From Bacteroidales bacterium UBA2295 (GTDB taxonomy: Bacteria > Bacteroidota > Bacteroidia > Bacteroidales > Tenuifilaceae): a DNA stretch of 64,000 nucleotides. A program made the position numbers and the translations under genes. A model generated the notes under the pieces. That model made no database searches. It was not told where the DNA came from and saw only the letters and a program-made list of their open reading frames with translations. This document shows, piece after piece, positions 1 to 9,096 of the stretch. The first letter of the stretch is position 1; each line of letters begins with the position of its first letter. Location: assembly GCA_002345825.1 (NCBI GenBank), contig DDWD01000160.1:31495-95494 (forward strand), in the 5' to 3' direction.

Positions 1-1
1 G

Positions 2-1723
2 TATCTCGATCAAATATATTTTGCCTTGGGGAATATAGAAAGAGCCAGGAATAATGAGGAGAAAGCCATTGAGTACTATCAGCTCTCGGCAATGAAAAGC
101 ATTAACAATAATCATCAAAAGGGACTATCGTATTTAATTCTTGCCGACTACTTTTTTGAAAAGCCAAACTATACCCAAAGCCAGGCCTACTACGATAGCG
201 CTTATCGTGCGCTCGATCAGGATTTTCCGGGATACAAAGAACTGGAGATTAAAACGCAGAATCTTAACCAGCTGGTTGAAAATCTAAATATTGTATCGCG
301 CGAAGACAGCCTACAGAAAGTGGCTGCTATGAGTCCTCGTGAGCGCGACGCCATTATTGCCAACCTAATAAAACTTGTCCGCGATGAGGAGGAAAAGTTG
401 AAGCAGGAAGAGCGAGAGGGGCGCGATAGGTTTGCCCATTTTCAGCAAACCCAGCGAGGGCGAGTGCAAACCGATCAGGGAGGCAAATGGTATTTTTACA
501 ACCAATCATCCTTAAGCTATGGGCTATCGGAGTTCCAAATGAGATGGGGACGACGTAAACTTGAGGATAACTGGCGCCGATCGAATAAGCGTGAGGTGCT
601 CGATCAAGCAGTTGCAGAAACACAGCCCACTGCCGATACATCTGCCGTTCCAAGTAAGGTGCTCGATAACAAAAGCAGAGAGTACTACCTTCAGGATCTG
701 CCACTGACCGATTCACTTATAGAAATATCTCACCAGCAAATACAGGAAGCCCTATTCAAGGTAGGCGAGATATACGAAAATGAGCTTAACGATTATCCCG
801 AAGCCATAAAAGCCTACGAGATGCTTGCACAACGATATCCTAAGAGTTCGTTCACCTTGTTGGCCTATTACAACTTGTATCAAATTGCTCGTTTCAATCA
901 GCAGCCCAACCAAATGGAGCGCTACAAGCAGAGTCTCATTTCGCAATTTCCCAATAGCACCTATGCATTAATGCTAAGTGATCCCAATTATCTTGTAAAC
1001 CTAAAAAAGGAGAGCCAAGTACGAGAGGAGTACTATCAGAATACCTTCAACCTATATCAAAATGGGAATTGCGCCCAAGCCACTCAAATGGCTAAAGATG
1101 GACTTGATAAGTATCCCGACTCCGATATTGCTCCAAAATTTCAGTATATCATTGCTCAATGCACCGGGCAAACGGGCAATATTAGGGCATACAGATTTGA
1201 GCTAAATAGATTGATAGAACAATATCCACAGAGTGAAGTGGCTCAGTCGGCTACAAAAGTAATTGCTATGCTCGATCAGCGGGAGTTGCAGTTAGCATCA
1301 GCATCTGCTGACGACACTACGCAGATACAGCCCGGCAAGAGTGATGCCGTGCCCGAGGTTGGGTATAAAGAGCCCAAGGGAGAACACCTTTTTATTGCCA
1401 TTGTCCCGGTGAATTCGCCCATAAACCAGCTGCGCTTCAATATGGTTTCGTTCAATGTCGATAATTTTATTGATTTTAACCTTAACGTAACAAGCAGCGA
1501 GCTAACTGAATTTGTGGTGTTGATAAAAGTAGAATCTTTTAAGGATCAGCAGGAAGCCAAGGACTACTTCATGAAGGTAAGTGCTGAGCAAGGGTTAATG
1601 GGAAGTCTCTCGGAAAGCGACTACTCCTTCGCACTTATAAGTCGGGAAAACCTAGAGATATTCCAGAACGATAAGTCCGTGGCAGGATATTTGAACTTCT
1701 TCCGCGAAAACTATTTAAAGTAA
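2..1723 (+). CDS. porW: PorW/SprE-like TPR protein (5' end cut by window)
   Basis: C-terminal part of a tetratricopeptide protein; the reading frame is open from base 2, so the true start lies upstream of the window. Helical TPR-like repeats are visible (for example EAIKAYEMLAQRYPKS and a second block around FELNRLIEQYPQSE), with a charged low-complexity stretch in between and a globular C-terminal domain. PorW (SprE in flavobacteria) is an outer-membrane lipoprotein needed for type IX secretion and gliding, and it links the secretion machine to PorX signalling. The stop is only 6 bases before porX, which supports both the identification and co-transcription. The N-terminal lipobox cannot be checked. 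The family call rests on overall pattern and neighbourhood rather than on a catalytic motif. Confidence 0.8.
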   Translation, partial: YLDQIYFALGNIERARNNEEKAIEYYQLSAMKSINNNHQKGLSYLILADYFFEKPNYTQSQAYYDSAYRALDQDFPGYKELEIKTQNLNQLVENLNIVSREDSLQKVAAMSPRERDAIIANLIKLVRDEEEKLKQEEREGRDRFAHFQQTQRGRVQTDQGGKWYFYNQSSLSYGLSEFQMRWGRRKLEDNWRRSNKREVLDQAVAETQPTADTSAVPSKVLDNKSREYYLQDLPLTDSLIEISHQQIQEALFKVGEIYENELNDYPEAIKAYEMLAQRYPKSSFTLLAYYNLYQIARFNQQPNQMERYKQSLISQFPNSTYALMLSDPNYLVNLKKESQVREEYYQNTFNLYQNGNCAQATQMAKDGLDKYPDSDIAPKFQYIIAQCTGQTGNIRAYRFELNRLIEQYPQSEVAQSATKVIAMLDQRELQLASASADDTTQIQPGKSDAVPEVGYKEPKGEHLFIAIVPVNSPINQLRFNMVSFNVDNFIDFNLNVTSSELTEFVVLIKVESFKDQQEAKDYFMKVSAEQGLMGSLSESDYSFALISRENLEIFQNDKSVAGYLNFFRENYLK

Positions 1724-1729
1724 ACAGTA

Positions 1730-3280
1730 ATGGCCGTTTCAATTCTTTGGGTTGACGATGAGATAGAGTTTCTAAAACCACACATAATATTTCTTGAGCA
1801 ACGCGACTATGTGGTTGCAACAGCAACCAATGGCGAGGATGCGCTCGATTTGGTTTCGAGTCAAAATTTCGATCTAGTTTTCTTAGATGAGAACATGCCC
1901 GGGTTATCGGGTATGGAAACCCTTGCTCGCATTAAGGAGCGTAAACCAAACCTTCCGGTGGTGATGGTTACCAAAAGCGAGGAGGAGAGCATTATGGATG
2001 AGGCTATTGGAGCTAAAATTGCCGATTACCTGATTAAACCTGTAAATCCAAAGCAAATTTTGCTCTCCATAAAGAAACATGTGCATATGCATACTTTGAT
2101 CAGCGAGAAAACAACATCCGATTATCAGCAAGCCTTCGGAAGAATTGGGCAGCAGATTGGAATGGCGAACTCGTTTAACGAATGGGTTACCATTTATCGT
2201 AGGTTAGCCCAGTGGGGAATGCAGCTAGCCGAATCGAACGACTCAAGCATATCGGAAGTGTTTACCATGCAGATGGCTGAGGCCAACAACGAGTTTGGAA
2301 AGTTTATTAAATCGAACTACTTGAACTGGTTCAGCTCCGATGCAGACAGCAAACCGCTTATGTCGCCTAATGTAATGCGCAACCTGGTGTTTCCCACTAT
2401 CGATAAAGGGAACAAAGTTTTATTGGTGGTTATCGATAATTTTAGATACGATCAATGGTTGGCAATACAGGATCTAATAGCTCCCTACTGGCGTGTTGAA
2501 CGGGAAGAGATATACTCAAGCATTCTGCCTACAGCAACACAATATGCTCGCAATGCGCTCTTCTCTGGCTTAATGCCAATGGAGATACAACAGCATTACC
2601 CCGACTTTTGGATTTTCGACGAGGAGGATACCGGGAAAAATATGTTTGAAGAAGAGTTGCTCACTCGCCATATAAGTCGCTTGGGCAAAAAGTATAAGTT
2701 ACACTACGAAAAAACCAGCACCATAAAACCAAGCTCGCCTCTTGGATCCAATCTCAAACAGGTACTTCAGAACGACCTATCGGTTTTGGTTTACAATTTT
2801 ATAGATGTTATTTCGCATGCCCGTACCGAGATGGAGATGATGCGCCAGCTGGCCAGCGACGAAGCGGCTTACATCTCGCTAACCCGCAGCTGGTTTAAGC
2901 ACTCCGACCTGTTCAACCTGCTAAAGGAGGCATCATCGCACGGGGTGAGGTTAATTATTACTACCGACCACGGGACTATTAGGGTTAAGAACCCCATTAA
3001 GGTTGTGGGCGATAAGGCTACATCAACCAATCTCAGGTACAAGCTGGGTAAAAATTTAAACTATAATGCCAAGCAGGTGTTTGAGGTTCGGAAGCCCGAG
3101 GAGGCACATTTGCCCAAGGCCAATGTAAGCTCATCGTACATCTTTGCGCTGGGCAACGATTTTTTGGTTTACCCAAACAACTACAACTATTACGTAAACT
3201 ACTACCGCGATACTTTTCAGCATGGGGGTATTTCCATCGAGGAAATGCTAATTCCCTATGTTGAGCTAAAACCATTGTAG
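1730..3280 (+). CDS. porX: PorX: receiver-PglZ response regulator of type IX secretion
   Basis: 516 aa. Residues 1-120 form a CheY-like receiver with the acidic pair D9/D10, phospho-acceptor D53 (VFLDENMPG) and the conserved Lys near residue 105 (YLIKPVNP). After a helical linker comes a PglZ/alkaline-phosphatase-superfamily domain (about 200-516) with VVIDNFRYDQW and TTDHGTI, which supply metal-binding Asp, Asp and His. PorX is known to control type IX secretion genes with PorY and SigP, and its PglZ domain is a zinc phosphodiesterase. No DNA-binding domain is present, as expected for PorX. It lies between the PorW-like gene and tsaE, an arrangement common in the phylum. The start ATG is directly followed by the receiver beta-1 strand, so it is secure. 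Confidence 0.93.
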   Translation: MAVSILWVDDEIEFLKPHIIFLEQRDYVVATATNGEDALDLVSSQNFDLVFLDENMPGLSGMETLARIKERKPNLPVVMVTKSEEESIMDEAIGAKIADYLIKPVNPKQILLSIKKHVHMHTLISEKTTSDYQQAFGRIGQQIGMANSFNEWVTIYRRLAQWGMQLAESNDSSISEVFTMQMAEANNEFGKFIKSNYLNWFSSDADSKPLMSPNVMRNLVFPTIDKGNKVLLVVIDNFRYDQWLAIQDLIAPYWRVEREEIYSSILPTATQYARNALFSGLMPMEIQQHYPDFWIFDEEDTGKNMFEEELLTRHISRLGKKYKLHYEKTSTIKPSSPLGSNLKQVLQNDLSVLVYNFIDVISHARTEMEMMRQLASDEAAYISLTRSWFKHSDLFNLLKEASSHGVRLIITTDHGTIRVKNPIKVVGDKATSTNLRYKLGKNLNYNAKQVFEVRKPEEAHLPKANVSSSYIFALGNDFLVYPNNYNYYVNYYRDTFQHGGISIEEMLIPYVELKPL

Positions 3281-3285
3281 GTACT

Positions 3286-3711
3286 ATGGAAACGATTCAG
3301 ATTTATAGCCTCGACGAGATAGATGAGGCTGCATCACAGCTGCTAAAAGCAATACAACCCAACCGAATTGTTTGCTTGTATGGTGCAATGGGAGCAGGAA
3401 AAACCACCCTAATTAAATCCATATGTAAAATATTGGGCGTTACCGATACCGTTGTAAGCCCAACGTTTGCCATTGTAAACGAGTATTCCACCAGCAGCGG
3501 AGAACCCGTTTATCATTTCGATTTTTATAGAATTAACAAGATTGAGGAGGTGTACGATTTTGGTTACGAGGAGTATTTCTATGCATCCCAAGGTATTTGC
3601 CTAATTGAATGGCCCGAACTTATTGAAGATGTTTTACCCACCGAGGGGGTCATTCGTTTCCATATCGATGTTCGTGACGATGGGGAACGTGACATAAAAT
3701 TGATGTCATAA
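3286..3711 (+). CDS. tsaE: tRNA threonylcarbamoyladenosine biosynthesis ATPase TsaE
   Basis: 141 aa, normal length for TsaE. Walker A is GAMGAGKTT near residue 35, followed by SPTFAIVNEY and YHFDFYRI, which are TsaE signatures, and by a LIEWPE motif. TsaE is the ATPase that works with TsaB and TsaD in making the t6A37 modification of ANN-decoding tRNAs in the cytoplasm. It begins 5 bases after the porX stop, so it is probably transcribed with it; tsaB and tsaD are not in this window. No unusual features. Confidence 0.94.
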   Translation: METIQIYSLDEIDEAASQLLKAIQPNRIVCLYGAMGAGKTTLIKSICKILGVTDTVVSPTFAIVNEYSTSSGEPVYHFDFYRINKIEEVYDFGYEEYFYASQGICLIEWPELIEDVLPTEGVIRFHIDVRDDGERDIKLMS

Positions 3712-3745
3712 ATATTTTTTCTTGACGTTAATTGTTTGATATGCT

Positions 3746-3776
3746 GTTGCTATTATCGAAAAATATTTTATATTTG
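3746..3776 (+). promoter_or_regulatory. Bacteroidota-type promoter before the AAA ATPase
   Basis: The -7 element TATATTTG (3769-3776) matches TAnnTTTG, and a GTTG at 3746-3749 sits 19 bases upstream in the position of the TTTG -33 box. The predicted start lies shortly before the ATG at 3793, giving a very short leader. Confidence 0.55.
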
Positions 3777-3792
3777 CTGAAATAGCATACCA

Positions 3793-4986
3793 ATGGAGCA
3801 GCTAAGGTTAAAATCGAACCACTTGGTAAGTGGCGTTTCCACATCATATGTCCGCACCTTACATCCCGAGATTGACTGGGAAAAGCCGTTAGTGGGAATT
3901 ATTGGCCCAAGGGGCGTAGGTAAAACCACACTACTTCTTCAGCAAATTAAACTTAGCTATGGGGTCGACCCCCGCGCGCTGTACATTACTCTTGACGATA
4001 TTTACTTGGCAGGCAGGTCGCTTCGCGAATTTACTGCTGAGTTCAGGAGCAAGGGAGGAAAGCATCTTTTTATCGATGATATTCAGAAACAACCTCAGTG
4101 GTCGCTCGAACTTAAAAATATATTCGAAACACTACCCGACATAAAAATTACCTTTGCCGGATCGTCAACCATTGAAATGGTTAAGCACTATGCCAACCTT
4201 ACCCAAAGGGCCAGAATACACAATTTAAGCACTTTGTCGTTTCGCGAATACCTCGGCTTTAAGGGTGTAGCAAAATTACCTCGCTACGATTTGCAAACAA
4301 TTCTGTCGTCGCATATGGATATTGCTGCTGAGCATATTCAGCAGTTTTCGCCAAACTTACATTTGGATGACTACCTAACCCGAGGGAATTATCCGTTGCC
4401 AACCGAGTCATACGAGGACTACAAAAGGCAGGTTGAGCGGTTTGTAAGCGATACCATTGAGATGGATATGCGATACCTCGAGGGCTTCGATTCACGAAAT
4501 GTTTACAAAGTTAAGCAGCTAGTTAATATCATAGCGCAGAACTCACCCTTTAAGCCAAACCTAGTTCACATTAGCGAGGAAATTGGGGTGCATCGGAATA
4601 CCCTTATTAGCTACTTTTTTCATCTCGAGAAGGCCAAGCTAATCAATCTTATTTATCCAGCAGGAGTTAATGTTAGCATCCTCCAAAAGCCCCACAGGGT
4701 GTACCTTAGCAACAGCAACCTGGCGAATATGCTCTCGGCAATGCCACCGCAGCGCAGCATTGTAGCTCAGAATTTTGCCATTCAACACCTAAGTGCCCTT
4801 CTCCCCGTCACCTTGATAAATAAAAATATCTTTGAGCTAGATTCAAACTGGCATATGGTGGTCTCCGTTCCCGAGCAGAGGATTAGGAAAACACCAACCG
4901 GAAGAAACATCTATACTTTTTCCGATGTTTACGAGGTGGGTACAAGCAGCAAAATCCCCCTATGGGTTTTGGGCCTTCTTTACTGA
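3793..4986 (+). CDS. AAA ATPase with DUF4143-like C-terminal domain
   Basis: 397 aa. Walker A is GPRGVGKTT at about residues 37-45 and Walker B is HLFIDDIQ at about 95. The C-terminal half contains the winged-helix-like stretch and the loosely conserved region typical of the AAA_14/DUF4143 family. These are widespread STAND-like cytoplasmic ATPases whose function is mostly unknown. The gene has its own promoter, and a 141-base gap separates it from the next operon, so it appears to be monocistronic. There is no partner toxin or nuclease beside it, so a defence role cannot be argued from context. Confidence 0.8.
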   Translation: MEQLRLKSNHLVSGVSTSYVRTLHPEIDWEKPLVGIIGPRGVGKTTLLLQQIKLSYGVDPRALYITLDDIYLAGRSLREFTAEFRSKGGKHLFIDDIQKQPQWSLELKNIFETLPDIKITFAGSSTIEMVKHYANLTQRARIHNLSTLSFREYLGFKGVAKLPRYDLQTILSSHMDIAAEHIQQFSPNLHLDDYLTRGNYPLPTESYEDYKRQVERFVSDTIEMDMRYLEGFDSRNVYKVKQLVNIIAQNSPFKPNLVHISEEIGVHRNTLISYFFHLEKAKLINLIYPAGVNVSILQKPHRVYLSNSNLANMLSAMPPQRSIVAQNFAIQHLSALLPVTLINKNIFELDSNWHMVVSVPEQRIRKTPTGRNIYTFSDVYEVGTSSKIPLWVLGLLY

Positions 4987-5078
4987 TTGCCAAAAAGCAC
5001 TACTTAAAATCGTTCTAAATTTAGATGGATAAATAGATTTTGCATGGTATCGTGCAACCTTTAGATTCTATATTTCGA

Positions 5079-5086
5079 TATATTTG
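5079..5086 (+). promoter_or_regulatory. Candidate -7 element of the sulfur-redox operon
   Basis: TATATTTG matches the Bacteroidota TAnnTTTG -7 consensus 41 bases before the cytochrome ATG. A clear TTTG at -33 is missing (the sequence there is AACCTTTAG), which may mean dependence on an activator or another sigma factor. Confidence 0.45.
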
Positions 5087-5127
5087 CATAAGTAGTTACG
5101 CTAATTGCTAACCAAACTTGTAATTGA

Positions 5128-6708
5128 ATGAAAAACAAGTTGATTCCTTTTCTGGCCATCGTGCTAATTCCACAAATATTTATTGCCATTGCTATTCTCG
5201 ATAAACCTAGGCAGATGAATCCTGAGGTGCTGGAAACGCTAAAGGAGGAGGTGAATAATCGCCCGGCAAAGGCCGTTGACCATGGTCAGTTTGCAGAGTT
5301 GCAGAAAGAATTTAAAACACCCCAAGAGGTTACCGAAGCGTGCCAGTCGTGTCATACTGAACGGGGCGAGGAACTGCTTAAAAATCACCATTGGCTTTGG
5401 GAGCGCGAGTCGTTTATCGAAGGAAGAGGGGTTGTTTATCTAGGTAAAAAGAACCTGATTAACAATTTTTGCACTGGAATTGGCGGAAGTGAGGGTACGT
5501 GCAACAAGTGCCATGCAGGTTATGGATGGGATGATAGTAGTTTCGATTTTACCCAGCAGCAAAATATGGACTGCCTAATTTGCCATGATAATACCCAAAC
5601 ATACGAAAAGGCTAGCGGAGGAGCAGGTTACCCTCCTGTCACCGGACCTTTTGTTCCCGACTATAACCATATTGCGGCTAATGTGGGTAAACCCACAAAG
5701 TATAACTGTGGATATTGTCACTTTTACAGCGCTGGTGGTAACAATATCAAGCATGGACATCTTGAGGAGGCCTTACTAAATACTACTCGCGATGTGGATG
5801 TTCATATGAATCGCGAGGGAATGGATATGAGCTGTACCGATTGTCATGAAACCCAAAACCACATTATGCTTGGACGCTACTATGGAACAGCATCCAACGA
5901 TTACAACAGGGCAACATGTAGCCAGTGTCATGGAGCAACGCCACACGCAACAAGCAAGCTTAACGAGCATACTGTTAAAATTGCTTGTCAAACCTGTCAT
6001 ATACCAACGTATGCTAAGGTTAATCCCACAAAATTGTATTGGGATTGGTCTACCGCCTGCAATCTGCAGGATGGGAAACCCTATGAGATGATGGACTCAA
6101 CAGGTCGCATTTCGTACCAATCGATAAAAGGAACTGCGCATTGGGCAAGCAATGTAGAACCTGAATATGTATGGTTTAACGGACAAGCCGACCATATGCT
6201 TGCTAGCGATTCAATCACCGAATTCCCTGTTAAGATAAACACCTTGTTTGGCGATTACTATGATCCCAAAGCTCAAATTTGGCCAGTTAAAATCCACAGA
6301 GGTAAGCAACCTTTCGATCCTAATTATCAGAGGGTTTTAAAAGCTAAACTTTGGGATAAAGAACCGGGCAAGGGTGCCCTTTGGGTCGATTTTGACTGGG
6401 AAGCTTCTCTCACCGAAGGGATGAAACTAGCTGGATTGCCTTGGAGCGGTGAGTGGGAATTTGTTGAAACAGAAATGTTCCTGCCCATTTCGCATATGGT
6501 TTCTCCAAAGGAGATGGCCTTAAGCTGCACCGATTGCCATCGTCGGGAGGAGTCGCGCCTCGAGAACCTAACCGATTTTTATATGCCCGGTCGCGACAGA
6601 AATGCAACCGTCGATTTTATAGGAATAATGTTGGTTCTTGGTACATTGGGCGGAGTGCTATTCCATGGAACGCTTCGGGTTGTAACTACACGAAAACGCA
6701 ATCAGTAA
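5128..6708 (+). CDS. Octaheme c-type cytochrome, tetrathionate reductase (OTR) family
   Basis: 526 aa with eight CxxCH haem-binding motifs, first Cys at residues 72, 125, 149, 194, 236, 264, 287 and 467. That count and the long gap before the last motif fit the octaheme tetrathionate reductase family. Shewanella OTR reduces tetrathionate, and also nitrite and hydroxylamine in vitro, in the periplasm. An N-terminal hydrophobic segment (about 5-24) exports and anchors it. A second hydrophobic helix near 495-517 (GIMLVLGTLGGVLF) followed by a positive tail suggests a C-terminal membrane anchor as well. It heads an operon with a cytochrome b 22 bases downstream, which would supply quinol electrons, and with sulfur-handling proteins that favour a sulfur oxyanion as substrate. 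The physiological substrate is inferred, not shown. Confidence 0.9.
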   Translation: MKNKLIPFLAIVLIPQIFIAIAILDKPRQMNPEVLETLKEEVNNRPAKAVDHGQFAELQKEFKTPQEVTEACQSCHTERGEELLKNHHWLWERESFIEGRGVVYLGKKNLINNFCTGIGGSEGTCNKCHAGYGWDDSSFDFTQQQNMDCLICHDNTQTYEKASGGAGYPPVTGPFVPDYNHIAANVGKPTKYNCGYCHFYSAGGNNIKHGHLEEALLNTTRDVDVHMNREGMDMSCTDCHETQNHIMLGRYYGTASNDYNRATCSQCHGATPHATSKLNEHTVKIACQTCHIPTYAKVNPTKLYWDWSTACNLQDGKPYEMMDSTGRISYQSIKGTAHWASNVEPEYVWFNGQADHMLASDSITEFPVKINTLFGDYYDPKAQIWPVKIHRGKQPFDPNYQRVLKAKLWDKEPGKGALWVDFDWEASLTEGMKLAGLPWSGEWEFVETEMFLPISHMVSPKEMALSCTDCHRREESRLENLTDFYMPGRDRNATVDFIGIMLVLGTLGGVLFHGTLRVVTTRKRNQ

Positions 6709-6730
6709 TCAATCCTGAAATATTACCACA

Positions 6731-7387
6731 ATGGCTAAAGAAACTTATGTATATCAGGTTTTTGAAAGATTTTGGCATTGGAGCCAGGCTTTTCTTATCC
6801 TTTTCCTTGCAGTAACGGGTTTTGAAATTCATGGCTCATTCAATTTAATGGGCTTTGATGCTGCAGTCCGTTGGCATAACTACGCCATGTGGGCGCTAGT
6901 ACTGCTTATTGTATTTGCCATATTCTGGCACTTTACCACTGGCGAGTGGCGGCAATACATCCCTACCACCAAGTTTATTAAGGCACAAGTTGCGTACTAC
7001 ATCACAGGAATTTTTAGGGGCGCGCCACATCCCACCAAAAAAACAATTTACAATAAGTTTAATCCATTGCAGAGGATCGTTTACCTAGGATTAAAGATTT
7101 TTGCAATCCCAGTGCAGATTGTAACAGGCTTTTTATACTACTTCTATAAGTATCCTTCAGGGGGCGAAATCCAATCGGTTGATGTGGTGAACCTGCGATG
7201 GGTGGCCATAATACACACCATTGGTGCATTTGCACTAATAGCCTTTGTAATTGCCCACGTGTACCTAACAACAACCGGACATAAGCCTTTGGCTGCAATT
7301 AAAGCTATGATTACCGGTTGGGAAGAATTGGAACATAATGATGGGGAACCTGAGGCAACACAACAGGAACCAGATGAATTAAAATAA
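6731..7387 (+). CDS. Cytochrome b561-like diheme membrane subunit
   Basis: 218 aa integral membrane protein with four hydrophobic segments (about 15-35, 50-70, 110-135, 155-178). Candidate haem-ligand histidines sit in helices: H16 (FWHWSQ), H49 (RWHNYA), H66 (FWHFTTG), H161 (IIHTIG) and H175 (IAHVYL). This is the pattern of thiosulfate-reductase/formate-dehydrogenase-type cytochrome b subunits, which pass electrons between menaquinol and a periplasmic cytochrome. It follows the octaheme cytochrome by 22 bases and precedes the rhodanese lipoprotein by 8, so it is almost certainly the quinol-oxidising partner of the octaheme protein. The acidic Gln/Glu-rich C-terminal tail is not part of the core family. 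Confidence 0.87.
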   Translation: MAKETYVYQVFERFWHWSQAFLILFLAVTGFEIHGSFNLMGFDAAVRWHNYAMWALVLLIVFAIFWHFTTGEWRQYIPTTKFIKAQVAYYITGIFRGAPHPTKKTIYNKFNPLQRIVYLGLKIFAIPVQIVTGFLYYFYKYPSGGEIQSVDVVNLRWVAIIHTIGAFALIAFVIAHVYLTTTGHKPLAAIKAMITGWEELEHNDGEPEATQQEPDELK

Positions 7388-7395
7388 CTATTAAT

Positions 7396-8454
7396 ATGGA
7401 TATTAGAAGGACTATATCCCTTTTTATTTTAGCAAGTTTACTCACGGCTTGCGGGGGAGCGGTTGAGCAGAAATCTGTCACAGCAGTTGCACCAGAGGTT
7501 GCGTTTGACTCGTTGATTACCTATATGGAGCGTTCAGGCGATTTCATAAATAGCCCACAGGTTCCGGCTATGATTTCGGCATCAGCCGTTTACAATAAAC
7601 TCGACAGCAATATACTGGTGATTGATATGCGGAGTGCCAGCGAGTTTGCCAAGGCACATATTCCTAATTCAATTAACGTGCCCTTTACCCAGGTGTTAAA
7701 CTATTTTGAGGGAAAAATTAACCCCTCATGCTTTGATGCCATAGTTATGGTTTGCAATGCAGGACAAACTGCATCGTACACAACATCAATTCTTCGTTTT
7801 TTGGGATACGATAATGTTTTTGCCCTAAAATGGGGCTTTAGTAGTTGGCACAAGGAAACAGCGCAAACCCGATGGTTGGCTCGTCGGTCAAGCAAGTATT
7901 CCGAGGTTCTGCAGCGTGAAGCAAATCGTAAAAATCCAGCCGGTGAGTTTCCTAAAATCGAAACCGCTGAGAGGTATGGGTTTGCCATCTTAAGAGAGAG
8001 GGCACATAAACTTTTTGCAGATGGATTTTCCCCTATTACTCTAACTGCCGATACCCTGTTCGAATCAGGCCAAAATTTTTACATCGCTAACTACTGGCCC
8101 GAACCGTTATATAACAAAGGCCACATCCCCGGTGCAATTCAGTATCAGCCCAAAAAATCGCTTAAGCGAACGGAGCAGCTTAACACCTTACCGCTTGATA
8201 AAACCATTGTGGTGTACTGCTTTACTGGTCAGCACAGTGCTTTCGTAACGGCTTACCTCCGGTTGTTGGGATACGATGCCCGCACCCTTGTGTATGGAGC
8301 AAACAGCTTTATGCATAGCGTAATGGTTAAGGAGAATACGGGAAATGCCTTTACCGAGAAGGAAATTTACGATTTGCCCGTAACGTCGGGAAGCGGTGCA
8401 CCTCAGGATCTCGAAAAAGTTGAGGTAGTTGCTGTGCCACGGGGCGGTTGTTAA
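7396..8454 (+). CDS. Double-rhodanese lipoprotein with C-terminal RGGC tail
   Basis: 352 aa. The signal peptide ends in a lipobox (LLTACGG, lipidated Cys near residue 19), so the protein is membrane-tethered outside the cytoplasm. Two rhodanese domains follow: the first has the active-site loop CNAGQTA (C120), the second CFTGQHSA (C275). Both keep the catalytic cysteine, so sulfurtransferase or polysulfide/thiosulfate transfer activity is plausible. The protein ends in PRGGC, with Cys as the very last residue. The same RGGC end occurs on the two other rhodanese proteins of this operon. Rhodaneses move sulfane sulfur as a Cys persulfide; the extra terminal Cys could act as a flexible sulfur-carrying arm, which is inference. 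Encoded 8 bases after the cytochrome b gene. Confidence 0.88.
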   Translation: MDIRRTISLFILASLLTACGGAVEQKSVTAVAPEVAFDSLITYMERSGDFINSPQVPAMISASAVYNKLDSNILVIDMRSASEFAKAHIPNSINVPFTQVLNYFEGKINPSCFDAIVMVCNAGQTASYTTSILRFLGYDNVFALKWGFSSWHKETAQTRWLARRSSKYSEVLQREANRKNPAGEFPKIETAERYGFAILRERAHKLFADGFSPITLTADTLFESGQNFYIANYWPEPLYNKGHIPGAIQYQPKKSLKRTEQLNTLPLDKTIVVYCFTGQHSAFVTAYLRLLGYDARTLVYGANSFMHSVMVKENTGNAFTEKEIYDLPVTSGSGAPQDLEKVEVVAVPRGGC

Positions 8455-8507
8455 GTTTATATTTTAGGCCGAAAATATTTGGGTTACCAAAAATTAATTA
8501 TACAATT

Positions 8508-9026
8508 ATGGAACAGCCAAAAAGCCAATACATCAATCCATACCTAGCAGGTGTTTTGCTAGGCTTAGTGCTGCTTATGGCCATCTTTATTGCGGGCCGT
8601 GGACTTGGTGCCAGCGGGGCATTTAAAGATTTAGCCACGGTTACTGTTAGCGCTGTTGCCCCCGAGCATGCAGCGGAGTCAACCTTTTGGGGGCCTAACC
8701 TGTCGGGCGAAAATCATCCCCTAAAATCATGGCTCTCCATCGAGGTGCTGGGTGTACTTATTGGTGGGCTGCTATCGGGCATTCTCTCTGGTAGGATGAA
8801 ATTTAAAGTAGAGCGAGGTCCGCGCGTTAAAGCTGGCACTCGCCTTGGTTTTGCCCTGTTAGGCGGTATGCTTTTTGGTATTGGAGCTCAGCTGGGTCGG
8901 GGCTGTACCAGTGGTGCGGCGCTAAGCGGAATGGCAGTAATGTCAACAGGAGGCATAATCACTATGATGGCCATTTTTGGTTCGGGTTACGCCGTTGCAT
9001 ATTTTTTCCGTAGACTTTGGATTTAA
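8508..9026 (+). CDS. YeeE/YedE half-size membrane protein (thiosulfate transporter-like)
   Basis: 172 aa with about four membrane segments. It carries the YeeE/YedE (DUF395, SulP-unrelated) signature GRGCTSGAALSG with the conserved Cys at residue 133. Full-length TsuA-type YeeE proteins import thiosulfate through a chain of conserved cysteines; here the family is split into two genes, this being the first half. The ATG at 8508 was chosen because the frame upstream overlaps the rhodanese gene and lacks membrane character. It is flanked on both sides by rhodanese proteins in the same operon. Whether it moves thiosulfate, sulfide or another sulfur species cannot be read from the sequence. Confidence 0.85.
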   Translation: MEQPKSQYINPYLAGVLLGLVLLMAIFIAGRGLGASGAFKDLATVTVSAVAPEHAAESTFWGPNLSGENHPLKSWLSIEVLGVLIGGLLSGILSGRMKFKVERGPRVKAGTRLGFALLGGMLFGIGAQLGRGCTSGAALSGMAVMSTGGIITMMAIFGSGYAVAYFFRRLWI

Positions 9027-9096
9027 TAGGGCTAAACTGAGATTTCGAGCAATCAACAAGTACAAAAATATCACACTATAAAAACAACCCTTTGCT

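Noticed and set aside
5585..6091. Short plus-strand frames inside the octaheme gene
   Set aside because: They are alternative frames of the CxxCH-rich gene and have no family features.
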